From Pseudomonas sp. P8_241 (GTDB lineage Bacteria > Pseudomonadota > Gammaproteobacteria > Pseudomonadales > Pseudomonadaceae), in contig NZ_CP125377.1 in assembly GCF_034008315.1 (NCBI RefSeq), positions 1,438,001-1,502,000 on the forward strand: a stretch of DNA of 64,000 nt. Reading direction: 5' to 3'. The position numbers and the translations under genes are program-made. The notes beneath the pieces were generated by a model. It was not told the origin of the DNA, searched no databases, and saw nothing but the letters and a program-made list of their open reading frames with translations. Below, one piece after another: positions 51,995 to 60,248 of this stretch. The stretch's first letter is position 1. Each line of letters opens with the position of its first letter.

Positions 51995-52404
51995 ATATTT
52001 AACCGGTTAGTTCAGGGGAGCGGTTTTCGGGATTGGCCGCAGGATGTCTGATAAGACAAGCGCTCTGGCCAAATGTTCAACCTGAATTGATGGAGGCGTG
52101 CATCATGCCTCAAGCAAGCCGGATCCTTGGCGTCAATTCTGTGACAAATATTGAACTGGATAAAGGCGTTCTGCCAGCACCATTTGTCAAAAATGCGGAC
52201 TGGTTTGAAAACTTGGACAAGCGCCTATAGCCGACCGTGCTTTTTGACCGACAAACGGCGTTTGAAGGCGTGAACAGGCAGATGCGATCACTGTTTCTTA
52301 ATTATACAGAGTAGTGGCAAATGGCCGATTTACTAGGTGGCATGCAGTGAGCGAGGAAATTCAGGATGGATGGCAGTCGGTTCAGCCATCCGATAGCGGG
52401 GGGA
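51995..52404. other. Gap between amrZ and small membrane genes
   Basis: 410 bp. It contains the amrZ promoter side with an AACCGGTT palindrome at 52001 and one possible 41-codon frame (52105-52230). The stretch 52231-52404 is AT-rich with no recognised element. Confidence 0.45.
52105..52230 (+). CDS. Possible 41-residue small protein
   Basis: MPQASRILGVNSVTNIELDK then GVLPAPFVKNADWFENLDKR and a final Leu. GGAGG lies eight bases before the ATG, an excellent ribosome site. Composition is that of an ordinary soluble peptide. No family is recognised and no terminator follows, so this rests on the ribosome site alone. Confidence 0.35.
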   Translation: MPQASRILGVNSVTNIELDKGVLPAPFVKNADWFENLDKRL

Positions 52405-52584
52405 TTAACGCAAGACCGGGTCAAATTTGATCTTGCGCCCGACTATCAATGCCAGCACGAACAGCGTGGTGAAAATCCCGCAGGCCAGCAGCGGCAGGGT
52501 GAAGGACATGTCCTGGGCCATCATCAAATGGAAAAGGCCGCTCAGTAAGGCGAGGATAAAAAATCCTGCGGCTGATTTGGACAT
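52405..52584 (-). CDS. Small two-helix membrane protein
   Basis: 59 residues, MSKSAAGFFILALLSGLFHL, MMAQDMSFTLPLLACGIFTT, then LFVLALIVGRKIKFDPVLR. Two hydrophobic helices (about 6-22 and 28-48) are followed by a short basic tail that would be cytoplasmic. GAGGAGC precedes the ATG. It lies 21 bp after the gene at 52606 on the same strand, so the two are probably one transcript. No family name is recognised. Confidence 0.65.
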   Translation of the reverse strand: MSKSAAGFFILALLSGLFHLMMAQDMSFTLPLLACGIFTTLFVLALIVGRKIKFDPVLR

Positions 52585-52605
52585 GCTGTGCTCCTCGAGG
52601 GTAGA

Positions 52606-52839
52606 TTAAAAAACCAGACGTTCGGCAGAAGGTGCTGGCAACACGACGTTTTCCTGGCTTACGTCCTGACCGACAAACCCACGCTGATCGCTCATCACTG
52701 CCAGTTGTGGAGATTCCTGCAGTTGAAGGTAGTGCGGCATGCGTTGGGCCACCTGCGTATCAATGTGATCGGCAAAAAAATGACCACCCAGCAGTATTGT
52801 CAGCGTGATCGCATTCGATATTAAAAGGACACGGTTCAT
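52606..52839 (-). CDS. Small membrane-anchored protein
   Basis: 77 residues. MNRVLLISNAITLTILLGGH is an uncleaved-looking N-terminal anchor. A soluble tail follows (FFADHIDTQVAQRMPHYLQL, SPQLAVMSDQRGFVGQDVSQ). The frame is open to 52923, but the ATG at 52839 with GAGG upstream starts the hydrophobic segment. It heads a two-gene unit with the protein at 52405. Role unknown. Confidence 0.6.
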   Translation of the reverse strand: MNRVLLISNAITLTILLGGHFFADHIDTQVAQRMPHYLQLQESPQLAVMSDQRGFVGQDVSQENVVLPAPSAERLVF

Positions 52840-52955
52840 GACGCTGGCCTCATTTGTTCTGTGAGAACAGCTAAAGCAGCTCGCATGCCAGACTCTGTAT
52901 GTATTTTTTTCCTTTAAAAACAATTAGATAGGTCGAGTTTTCGAAAGGCTGATGT

Positions 52956-52997
52956 TGCATTTTGCAATGGTGGCTTTTTGCGGTGATGCATTTTGCA
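52956..52997. promoter_or_regulatory. Duplicated 11-bp palindromic site
   Basis: TGCATTTTGCA occurs twice (52956-52966 and 52987-52997), start to start 31 bp, about three helical turns. Each copy is itself an interrupted palindrome (TGCA-TTT-TGCA). They lie 120-160 bp upstream of the small membrane-protein pair, fitting a two-dimer operator. The regulator is not known. Confidence 0.45.
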
Positions 52998-53129
52998 CGG
53001 TAGGTAACTCTTCGCTCGAAAGAGGCGCTTGCCTACACTTAAAAAGCCCTACGGACGACATGACAAAATCGTGCCTGCCCGTTAACATGCACGCCGTCCA
53101 TCGCACTGTGAATCATGCGGGGGATTTGT

Positions 53130-53186
53130 GTCTCAGTAGCTCAATTGGATAGAGCATCCCCCTCCTAAGGGGAAGGTTGGCAGTTC
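53130..53186 (+). pseudogene. Interrupted tRNA-Arg (CCT)
   Basis: From GTCTCAGTAGCTCAATTGGA through the anticodon loop CTCCTAA (anticodon CCT) and up to the T loop GGCAGTTC, this is a normal Pseudomonas tRNA-Arg. At 53187 the sequence changes: TTATCTGGGGTACTCC replaces the expected GAATC, T stem and acceptor strand. T-loop A58 is lost, the T stem cannot close fully and the acceptor stem (GTCTCAG) has no partner. The 3' end was most likely replaced when a mobile element integrated here. Confidence 0.8.
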
Positions 53187-53385
53187 TTATCTGGGGTACT
53201 CCCTAGACTCCTATTGAGATCATCTCCTTTGACTGGGAGTGGTGTAAGGAGATTGAGCTGACTCAACTCGGTTTAAGGGGGCCGGGGGCGAAATGGAAAA
53301 TCGGTGAGCACTGAGCATTAAAGCTTTGTTTTTCTTGCTCTTTGCTTGAAACTGACTGAGAAAGAACCGAAGATACATGTGTTGA
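53187..53385 (+). other. Junction sequence with a possible coding relic
   Basis: No intact gene. A short open stretch (53208-53314) translates as PIEIISFDWEWCKEIELTQL then GLRGPGAKWKIGEH and stops; it has no start and could be the tail of a lost gene on the integrated element. AT-rich sequence with TTTGTTTTTC follows before the second tRNA. Confidence 0.3.
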
Positions 53386-53457
53386 GTCCTCTTAGTTCAA
53401 CGGATAGAACGAGCCCCTCCTAAGGGCTAGATGCAGGTTCGATTCCTGCAGGGGACA
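53386..53457 (+). tRNA. Second tRNA-Arg (CCT), diverged
   Basis: 72 nt, CCA not encoded. Acceptor GTCCTCT / AGGGGAC; D arm TTAGTTCAACGGATAGAAC; anticodon loop CTCCTAA giving CCT (codon AGG); variable TAGAT; T arm GCAGGTTCGATTCCTGC. It folds completely, unlike the copy at 53130. Outside the anticodon stem (CCCTCCTAAGGG in both) it differs throughout from the host-type tRNA, so it is not a simple duplication but a foreign tRNA, probably carried by the element. Confidence 0.9.
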
Positions 53458-53831
53458 TATCCTCCCGCTTTGCTTTTTCCTCTAGATTCTTTGTTGCTAA
53501 GCCCTCAAGCAATACCCCTTCCAAGACGATCGCGAAACGGTTTCGATAAGCTATCTGCTAACAGGCTTTAGCCCGATCGACTCTGCCCTTTCCAGTCTCC
53601 TTAGCTAGCAATTCTAGTGCCGTGGCTTAGCGGTGAGCACGAATACACGTTGGGGCGGAATCACAGTCATAGCTCATCACTAGGCGTTTCGAATGCTAGG
53701 TGTAAGAAAGCCCCTACGACTGCCGGTACCGATTCACCTTCGACTTAGCCCGCCCTAGCTGCTCCAGCACTTTCGCCACTCCAAAGTCAGCCCCGGATTC
53801 ATCGTCCGTGGCCGGCACTTGAAGACAAAAA
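53458..53831. other. Gap after second tRNA-Arg
   Basis: 374 bp. No convincing gene. A 52-codon minus-strand frame (53714-53872, TTG start) overlaps the end of the ATPase gene and translates into plausible sequence ending GVAKVLEQLGRAKSKVNRYR, but lacks a ribosome site. No integrase is present. Confidence 0.35.
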
Positions 53832-56180
53832 TCAGGCAACCCGTTTTGAGTATTCTCCCATCCAATCGGCAAGCGACTTCATGTCTGTTTCGAGGTCTGC
53901 AAGCTCAGGTGGAACAGCGGGCAGATCATCTGCCTGGGAGTGCTCGTAAACTGAATATCGAGTCATCAGATCGTCGATCAGATCGCAATCCTCCTGGGTG
54001 ATATTGCTCAGCTGTCTGAGGAGCCCTTTAGTCATCACCTCTCTTCTGAATCGCAGTACGACGCTGTTCAGCAGTACCACCTCTACCGCACGCTCTACGA
54101 TTATCCGGAAGTCGCTGCAGACACTCTTAGCCATGAGGTCATAGCTTTCGGCGTCGCCTTCGGCTTGGTGCTTTTTGAGCTTAGGCAGAAATTCGTTCAA
54201 GAGCTTGTTAATGGCCGTTTTGGGTTTCGAGTCTCTGGCACTTTGTCCTGTCAAGATTCCGGATATCTTCTCTAAGCGTCGAAGGGTTTGAACCTCATGG
54301 ACAATATTTGGGAGATCCGGGTGCTCTGCCACCTTCTTCACGGCGGCGTCCAGAAGTGTGATCAGTGACAATCTGTGAGTGAAGATTATGACTTGGCGTG
54401 TTTGTGCAAGGTCAACAAGGCGTGCGACAACTCGCTCTTCAAAATCCTGATCGAGTGATGAGATCGGGTCATCGAAGATAAAAGGGGCTACCTGGTTTGA
54501 ACCGGTTATGTCCGCAAAAAAAGCTGCGAGCGCAACTATACGCGTCTCACCTTCACTGAGAATTTGCTCTGGCGGACGACTTCCTTTCGCACCTATCAGC
54601 GTCAATCCAAAAGTAGTCCGCCCTTTGCCAATGGTCTTGCTTTGGGGAGCTACAGGTAGCCGCGAACCGCCTAGTAGTTTCAGTTCTGCAGCGAAGCGAG
54701 TTTGATAACCAGCGTCTAATTCGGATTTTGCCAGCTCGTTGTTCTTTGTTGTGAGCGAGTTGGTGGCCGCGAGCTTTATTGCTTTCCCATACTGTTCAAC
54801 GGCTATCAGTCGATCCCGCTCCGTCAGTACTGATTGTTTATTCTGAGCCAGCCACTGTATCCCCTTCAGCTTCCGTACTCGTTCTTCCATTTGCTGCCTT
54901 TTACCGTCTTGCAGCAGTTCGTTCAGCGATTTCTCTTCCGTCTCAAGCGTCTGTGACTGATCAGTTAGTGCCTGATTCACAGGCGCCCAATCAAAAGCTG
55001 CAACCTTTTCAATCTGATCTGCCTTATCTAAGTCTGCACGTCTTTTAACTAATGCCGTGTGTAAATCAATGGCGTGCTGCTGGTCTATTTTGAGCAGCGA
55101 CATGTGAGCTAGCCAGTCCTGCTCTGTCGGTGAGTGGGGGAGTGCGCGGAGCAATCCTTTTAATTTGTCTTCTGCATCTTTGGCCGCACGTTCGAGGCCT
55201 TCGGTGACAAAACTTTCGAAATGTCGCAATCGATCAGCCGAATCGTCCTTGAGTTCCTGTTGGCAGAGCACGCATCGCGACTCGTGACCAACTACGGGGA
55301 ATTCGTTTCCAGGATAGGCATGGCTTTGGGAAAAAAGCCGGGCCTGTGCCCAAAGTTGCTGCCATATGGGTTCACCCACGCCGTCGAGAGGAGCTTCTGC
55401 GAACAGTTGCTGAGCTGACTGTTGGGCAGCCTGACGTTTGAGTTTTGCATCTGAGTGGGCATTAACGATGGCTTGGGCAGCACCATCGGAAAGCTTCTCC
55501 TTGAGCGAACTCATCGCCAATTGCACGTTAGCCAGGCCCTGCTTCTCCTTGGTGATCTCGCCCAGTCGTCCAACGACGTCTTTTTGAGCTAAAGCGCCTT
55601 CGAGGCCGATTCGTTCTGCATCATTTTCCTCTGTGTACAGACATGCTTTGTCGATGGTTGTTGTGATTGTTGCCGGCTTCAGCGCAGCAAGCCATTTGCT
55701 TTCTTCGGTAATTCCCAAATCCAATGGAAATTGAGGTAACGAACTCAATAAGGCGTTCTTCGCCGATCCTAGGTGCTGGCTAACCCTATCTGATATTGCG
55801 ATCAATGCCGCAACGAACTTCATCTGGCTAGGTTCGTAGCTTGCCTCGTTTTTGCCCATGTACTGTGTGGCTGTTCTTGAGTCAAAGATCTGAGCATGGC
55901 GAAGCTTTGGATGAGCGCCGTCGGCGAGTGTCCATTCGATTTTTCCAGCTTGGCCACCAATAGAAAGCTGGAATTGAGCCCGGCAAGGCACCGGCTCTTC
56001 GACGAACACGTTGGGGTGAATTTCGTCTTTCGATCTGGAGCCGCAAGCTTGTTTTAGAAGTCGTGCGTAGCCGCTCTTGCCTGAGCCATTCTGGCCATAG
56101 AACACCGTTATGTTCCCGGCCCCGAATGAAAGCGCGGCTCCTGCTTTGACGGCATGAATCGCCCCGGGTTTCGTAGACAC
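53832..56180 (-). pseudogene. 5'-truncated zinc-hook AAA ATPase (RloC/AAA_13-like)
   Basis: The open frame gives 782 residues but begins with a GTG inside the IS end (first ~9 codons are IS sequence). Relatives have an extra N-terminal domain of perhaps 70-100 residues, lost here. Visible are Walker A GQNGSGKS (29-36), the conserved FDSRTATQYMGKNEASY, long coiled coils around a zinc-hook CVLC near residue 303, signature ILSEGETRIVALAAFFAD, Walker B FIFDDPISSLD near 566, and H-loop IFTHRLSL. The C-terminal domain has RIIVE near 690 and YSVYEHSQ near 745, spaced somewhat like the Arg-Glu-His site of the PrrC/RloC anticodon nucleases. It was probably a phage-defence protein; whether the short form is still made is uncertain. 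Confidence 0.7.
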
Positions 56181-56216
56181 CTCTTTGCCTTAAACTGAGG
56201 CCAATTAGGAGGTGCC

Positions 56217-56495
56217 ATGAGCAACCCGCGTTACCCCGAAGAATTCAAAATCCAAGCGGTCAATCAAGTGACCGAAAAGAAGCTGCCTGTCGCTGATGTA
56301 GCGGCCCGTCTTGGCGTGTCGACGCATAGCCTCTACGCCTGGATAAAGCGCTACAGCAAACCTCAAGAAGAACGGCAGCAGGACGATGATCAGCACGCTG
56401 AACTGCGTCGTCTGCGAGCAGAACTCAAGCGGGTTACTGAAGAGCGAGACATCTTAAAAAAGGCCGCCGCGTACTTTGCCAAGGAGTGCGGTTGA
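56217..56495 (+). CDS. IS3-family transposase OrfA
   Basis: 92 residues. HTH of the IS3/IS911 type (MSNPRYPEEFKIQAVNQVTE, VAARLGVSTHSLYAWIKRYS) is followed by a leucine-zipper-like coiled coil (ELRRLRAELKRVTEERDILK). Near its end lies the slippery heptamer A_AAA_AAG at 56456-56462, in the right frame for a -1 shift into OrfB to make the OrfAB transposase. AGGAGG precedes the ATG. Confidence 0.95.
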   Translation: MSNPRYPEEFKIQAVNQVTEKKLPVADVAARLGVSTHSLYAWIKRYSKPQEERQQDDDQHAELRRLRAELKRVTEERDILKKAAAYFAKECG

Positions 56496-57367
56496 AGTAC
56501 GCCTTTATCAAGCAGCGAGCAGATGACTATTCCATACGACGGCTTTGCCTGACGCTGAAAGTCCACCCCAGTGGGTATTACGCCTGGTTGTCTGAGCCGC
56601 AATCTGCACGCGCCAAAGACGACCAACGACTGCTGGGTTTGATCAAGCATTCATGGCTGGAAAGTGGCGGCGTTTATGGCTATCGCAAAATCCATGACGA
56701 TCTGCGCGAGGTCGGTGAAGACTGTGGTCGCCATCGTGTAGCGAGGCTGATGCGTCTTGAAGGTCTGCGCTCTCAGACAGGGTATCGACGTCGCCCTGGA
56801 AAGTACGGCGGTAAGCCAGCGGTCGCCTCACCCAATTTGCTGAAGCGCCAGTTCGATGTCGTGGAACCCAACAAGGTTTGGGTCACCGACATCACCTACA
56901 TTCGTACATATGAAGGCTGGTTGTACTTGGCTGTGGTGCTGGATCTGTTTTCTCGTCAGGTTGTAGGCTGGTCAATGAAGTCTCAGATGACCAGTGATTT
57001 GGCTATTGATGCGTTATTGATGGCGGTTTGGAGGCGTAAACCGAAACAAGAGGTAATGGTTCATAGCGACCAAGGTAGCCAGTACAGCAGCTCCGATTGG
57101 CGCAGCTTTTTGAAGGCGAACAATTTGGTTGCCAGCATGAGTCGCCGAGGCAACTGTCATGATAATGCCGTGGCCGAGAGCTTTTTCCAGCTTCTGAAAC
57201 GGGAACGGATCAAGCGGAAAATTTACACCACGCGGGAAGATGCTCGTAGTGATGTGTTCGATTACATCGAGATGTTCTACAACGCAAAACGTCGTCATGG
57301 TTTCAACAATCAGCTGTCGCCGGTAGAGTTTGAAAAGCGTTACGCAATGAGCTTGCAAGGTGTCTAG
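56486..57367 (+). CDS. IS3-family transposase OrfB (DDE integrase)
   Basis: 293 residues in the -1 frame relative to OrfA, overlapping it by ten bases. The catalytic triad is intact: Asp in WVTDITYI near residue 135, Asp in VHSDQGSQYSS near 193, Glu in DNAVAESFFQLLK near 231. The HTH_21 start (YSIRRLCLTLKVHPSGYYAW) is normal. The element looks able to transpose. Confidence 0.95.
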   Translation: MRLKYAFIKQRADDYSIRRLCLTLKVHPSGYYAWLSEPQSARAKDDQRLLGLIKHSWLESGGVYGYRKIHDDLREVGEDCGRHRVARLMRLEGLRSQTGYRRRPGKYGGKPAVASPNLLKRQFDVVEPNKVWVTDITYIRTYEGWLYLAVVLDLFSRQVVGWSMKSQMTSDLAIDALLMAVWRRKPKQEVMVHSDQGSQYSSSDWRSFLKANNLVASMSRRGNCHDNAVAESFFQLLKRERIKRKIYTTREDARSDVFDYIEMFYNAKRRHGFNNQLSPVEFEKRYAMSLQGV

Positions 57368-57687
57368 AGAATCCGGGGCGATTCAGTCCAGTTCCGGAGT
57401 CCATCCTCAGAAGGCACCACCCAGGTCACCGTAAAAAATTCGGCATGCTGTTCCCATTTCAATGGGTGGCCACCCAGTCGCGAGATGCCTTGAACAGATA
57501 GTGGGTCTATAGGTGAATGGCAGAGCTTTTCCACAAGCGATTTGCATTCAAACGGATCACCGATGAATGCCAAGTGATAAACATGCGCGGGTTCCTCAAA
57601 GTAGAGAGAAGGTCGAGCGTGCAATTCGTTATGGAGGGACTGTCTTTGACAATGCATGAAGGGCTCGGATTGTGAGTGATCTGACAC
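57364..57687 (-). pseudogene. DUF3422 protein, truncated by the IS
   Basis: Only the first ~100 codons remain: SLHNELHARPSLYFEEPAHV, YHLAFIGDPFECKSLVEKLC, HPLKWEQHAEFFTVTWVVP. This is the N-terminal part of DUF3422 membrane-associated proteins, which are usually over 400 residues. The last residues (SPRIL) come from the IS right end. The start may be the GTG at 57687 or, better, the ATG at 57657 (MHCQRQSLHNELH). The rest of the gene is gone. Confidence 0.82.
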
Positions 57688-57778
57688 GTTTTCATAGTGG
57701 GAGCGTTAGGGTGATTCGCCCTATACATAGGCATTGCTCAGCGGGATCCGTGCCGCTCAAGATGCCGCGCCGATAGAG

Positions 57779-58402
57779 TTAAGGTGATCGAGAAGCCTCG
57801 GTTCTCGCTGACAGAAGCTGGTTCACCATGCCATTGATGAGACTCACAAGTGTTGGCTCTGGCAGATTGCGATGCTGCTTCAGCGTTACTGTGCAGCTAG
57901 TTAATCCGAGAATCCCGCAGGCAATGACTTCGGCATCAATGCGCTGAAAAATGCCTTCTTTCATCCCTCTCTTCAAAATGCATTCGAGCTCACGGGTATA
58001 CACCTGCTCCTGTTCCAAAACGCGCTTCTGCTGGACAGGATCTAGATGACAAGCTTCCATCTTGAGCAGGCGCTCCTCTGGTTCGCTGTGGAGATGTCTT
58101 TGCACGTTGAAGCGAATGAATGCTTCCAGCCTTGGACGCGTTGACCGGTGCTTCGATTTTTCCCTACGCCATGATGCCAGTCGCTTCTGGTGAAGATGCT
58201 CCATTACTTCCTCAAGCAAATCCTGTTTGCTTGGAAAGTGGTAGTAGAGACTCCCAGCGTGAAGCCCAACTGTTTTCGCAAGGCCGCGCATGGACATTCC
58301 AGAAAAGCCTTGATCGGTGATCAGTTGGCAAGCCGAGTCCACGATGTGCTGGCCGATGGTATCTGCGCAGGGCGCATGGGCGGTGCCAATAGCGGTATTC
58401 AT
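57779..58402 (-). CDS. TetR-family transcriptional regulator
   Basis: 207 residues. HTH: VDSACQLITDQGFSGMSMRG, LAKTVGLHAGSLYYHFPSKQ, DLLEEVMEHL. The rest is a helical ligand domain with a TetR_C-like end (VIACGILGLTSCTVTLK). The frame is open to 58480; the ATG at 58402 gives the normal distance to the HTH. It is divergent from the FAD oxidoreductase at 58650 (gap about 250 bp), so it may control it, or the truncated DUF3422 gene that follows it. Confidence 0.85.
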   Translation of the reverse strand: MNTAIGTAHAPCADTIGQHIVDSACQLITDQGFSGMSMRGLAKTVGLHAGSLYYHFPSKQDLLEEVMEHLHQKRLASWRREKSKHRSTRPRLEAFIRFNVQRHLHSEPEERLLKMEACHLDPVQQKRVLEQEQVYTRELECILKRGMKEGIFQRIDAEVIACGILGLTSCTVTLKQHRNLPEPTLVSLINGMVNQLLSARTEASRSP

Positions 58403-58591
58403 GTTCAAGTCGATCCATGTTGCTGGGGCGATTCGTGTTTGGCGCAGTTTGGATCTCGGACAAGAGCCAGTGCGACGCAATTTTGTGCTGAAATCCGTTT
58501 TTAATTAGTGCATTGCTGCACAGTTTTTTATGCGTCCCTAAATGTGCTGAGATGAATATAGAATTTTATCTTATGCCAAGTAAATAGGGGG

Positions 58592-58621
58592 TTTACAGTG
58601 GATCCACGAAAGGATACAAAG
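58592..58621 (+). repeat. 30-bp direct repeat, copy A (upstream of oxidoreductase)
   Basis: TTTACAGTGGATCCACGAAA followed by GGATACAAAG. Copy B at 60219 differs at only three of 30 positions. It lies 29 bp before the oxidoreductase ATG and contains GTGGATCCAC, a palindrome. Possible operator or transcription start region. Confidence 0.8.
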
Positions 58622-58649
58622 TCACCATCAATCCAGCAGGTGGCTACAA

Positions 58650-59831
58650 ATGACTCAGCAAAATGTGCAGAAATTCGATGTTGCTATCATCGGTGGCGGC
58701 ATCATCGGCTCCAGTGTTGCGTACCATATCCTCAAGGCTTCGCCTGGTACGTCGGTGTGCGTGATCGAGCCAGATTCAACCTATGAGTTCGCAAGTGCAC
58801 TGCGTTCCTCGGGTGGTTGCCGAGTTCAATTCACCGGTACTGAGAACATCGAGATGTCGCTCTACAGCATTGAGCGCATCAAAAATTTCGAGCACGAGAT
58901 GGAGTCGAAGGGGCGTCCGGCTCCTGTAGATTGGGTTGAGGGCGGATATCTTTTTGTTGTCGAGCCCGAACACGTCGCCGCGATCGAGCGCAATGTGCGC
59001 AAGCAGCAAGAGCACGGATGCGTGGTGGAGCTCCTTGACGCAGCGGGACTCAAGAATCGCTTCCCATCTATCAACAGTGATGACTTAGGCGTAGGCGCAT
59101 TTACGCCCCATGATGGCTGGTGCGATCCGAACGGCCTGCTCTGGGGTTATCGCCGCAAGGCTGTAGAGCTGGGAGCGGTCTACATAAAGGATAAATTCGT
59201 CGATGCGGTGGTGAGCACCCACAAGGCGCAGACAGCTGTTCTGGAGTCTGGGTTGCGCATCGATGCTGAGGCCTTCATCAACGCCGGCGGAGCCTGGTCA
59301 GGACTGATTGCCGAGAAATTTGGCATGCAACTGCCGATTGTCCCCATGCGTCGATTCGAGCACTACTTCACGCCTGCTACCCCGATGGAGCGGCTGCCGT
59401 ACGTCAAAGACCTTTCGCGTTTGGCATTCCGCTCCGAAGGGGAGGGTTTTTCTGGTGGGCTGGTCAACGGTGCAGAGCCACGTGGTTTCAATTTCGAAGT
59501 TGATCACGATTACTGGGAGCAGGTGGTTTGGCCGGCCGTCGCGCACCGCTTCCCTGCATTGGAAGCTGCTAAATGCCATCGCACTTGGTCGGGCCTGTAT
59601 GAGGTCAACGAGCTGGATGGCAACGCGGTAATTGGTCGCTGGAACTCCAAACTACCTAACCTCTACACAGTTGCAGGTTTCTCTGGGCACGGAATGATGC
59701 ATGCACCCGCAGCGGGCCGAGCGATCGCCGAGCTACTACTCCAAGGTTCGTACCAGTCCTTGGATCTGACTCGCCTGGGTTATGAGCGAGTGGAGGCAAA
59801 TGCGCCTTACGCTGAAGAAGGTATTCTCTGA
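58650..59831 (+). CDS. DAO-type FAD-dependent oxidoreductase
   Basis: 393 residues. Dinucleotide-binding motif VAIIGGGIIGSSVAYHI at residues 11-27, glutamate EPD ending the second strand near 40, and the C-terminal FAD-contacting NLYTVAGFSGHGMMHAPAAG near 336. It belongs to the D-amino-acid oxidase/sarcosine oxidase/glycine oxidase superfamily (FAD-dependent amine or amino-acid oxidation, giving an imine/aldehyde plus ammonia). SALRSSGGCRVQF near residue 50 resembles the sarcosine/dimethylglycine group. With the aldehyde dehydrogenase and the GMC enzyme nearby it would feed a small amine catabolic route. Substrate unknown. Confidence 0.88.
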   Translation: MTQQNVQKFDVAIIGGGIIGSSVAYHILKASPGTSVCVIEPDSTYEFASALRSSGGCRVQFTGTENIEMSLYSIERIKNFEHEMESKGRPAPVDWVEGGYLFVVEPEHVAAIERNVRKQQEHGCVVELLDAAGLKNRFPSINSDDLGVGAFTPHDGWCDPNGLLWGYRRKAVELGAVYIKDKFVDAVVSTHKAQTAVLESGLRIDAEAFINAGGAWSGLIAEKFGMQLPIVPMRRFEHYFTPATPMERLPYVKDLSRLAFRSEGEGFSGGLVNGAEPRGFNFEVDHDYWEQVVWPAVAHRFPALEAAKCHRTWSGLYEVNELDGNAVIGRWNSKLPNLYTVAGFSGHGMMHAPAAGRAIAELLLQGSYQSLDLTRLGYERVEANAPYAEEGIL

Positions 59832-59976
59832 CTCTTCCGCAATAAACAGGATGCGGATGCTGCTGAGAGACATCACTAATTGAGTGCCGGCGTCTACCTG
59901 CCAGATGCCGGCCAGCGGCGAGGCTGATGCCGCCTCTCTGTACTACTGGGCATCTTGCCCGGGGTTGTTTCCTCAC

Positions 59977-60008
59977 TTGCCCAACTGTTGTAGTTGGGCA
60001 ATTTTTTG
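59977..60008 (+). terminator. Rho-independent terminator of the oxidoreductase gene
   Basis: TTGCCCAACT / AGTTGGGCAA perfect 10-bp stem with a five-base loop and six T. Confidence 0.93.
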
Positions 60009-60218
60009 AAGGTGCGCATTGACTTATCTGGTTGGTGTCGCTTCGATTCCCTGTCGTTGATATCCAGCCATCTCGGATGAGCACCGCTCAGTGATTCAAG
60101 TAGCGGGCAGGCTGCCGGTTTTGTGCGGAAATGCGGGACAAGGAAAACCTTCTCGTGTCGGTGGAAACAACCAAGACGTCCCACATAAGAAAGTACCAGC
60201 AGTCCATAAGGGCAGGTC

Positions 60219-60248
60219 TTTACAGTGGATCCATAAAAGGATACAACG
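60219..60248 (+). repeat. 30-bp direct repeat, copy B (upstream of GntR gene)
   Basis: TTTACAGTGGATCCATAAAA followed by GGATACAACG, 27 of 30 identical to copy A at 58592. It is about 165 bp before the GntR gene. Shared operator or duplication border. Confidence 0.8.

Larger units (their letters stand above)
56155..57385 (+). mobile_element. IS3-family insertion sequence, complete
   Basis: 1231 bp with 28-bp imperfect terminal inverted repeats: TGAATCGCCCCGG at the left (56155), and the right end read inward (57385) begins with the same 13 bases; both continue to TAGACACCT. It encodes overlapping OrfA and OrfB with an A_AAA_AAG slippery site. Flanking bases (GCA left, GTC right) are not a target duplication, and the genes on the two sides are unrelated and both truncated. 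Adjacent DNA has therefore been deleted or rearranged after insertion. Confidence 0.92.

Noticed and set aside
53714..53872. 52-codon minus-strand frame overlapping the end of the ATPase gene
   Set aside because: The translation looks protein-like but starts with TTG, has no ribosome site and no recognised family; kept only as a remark.
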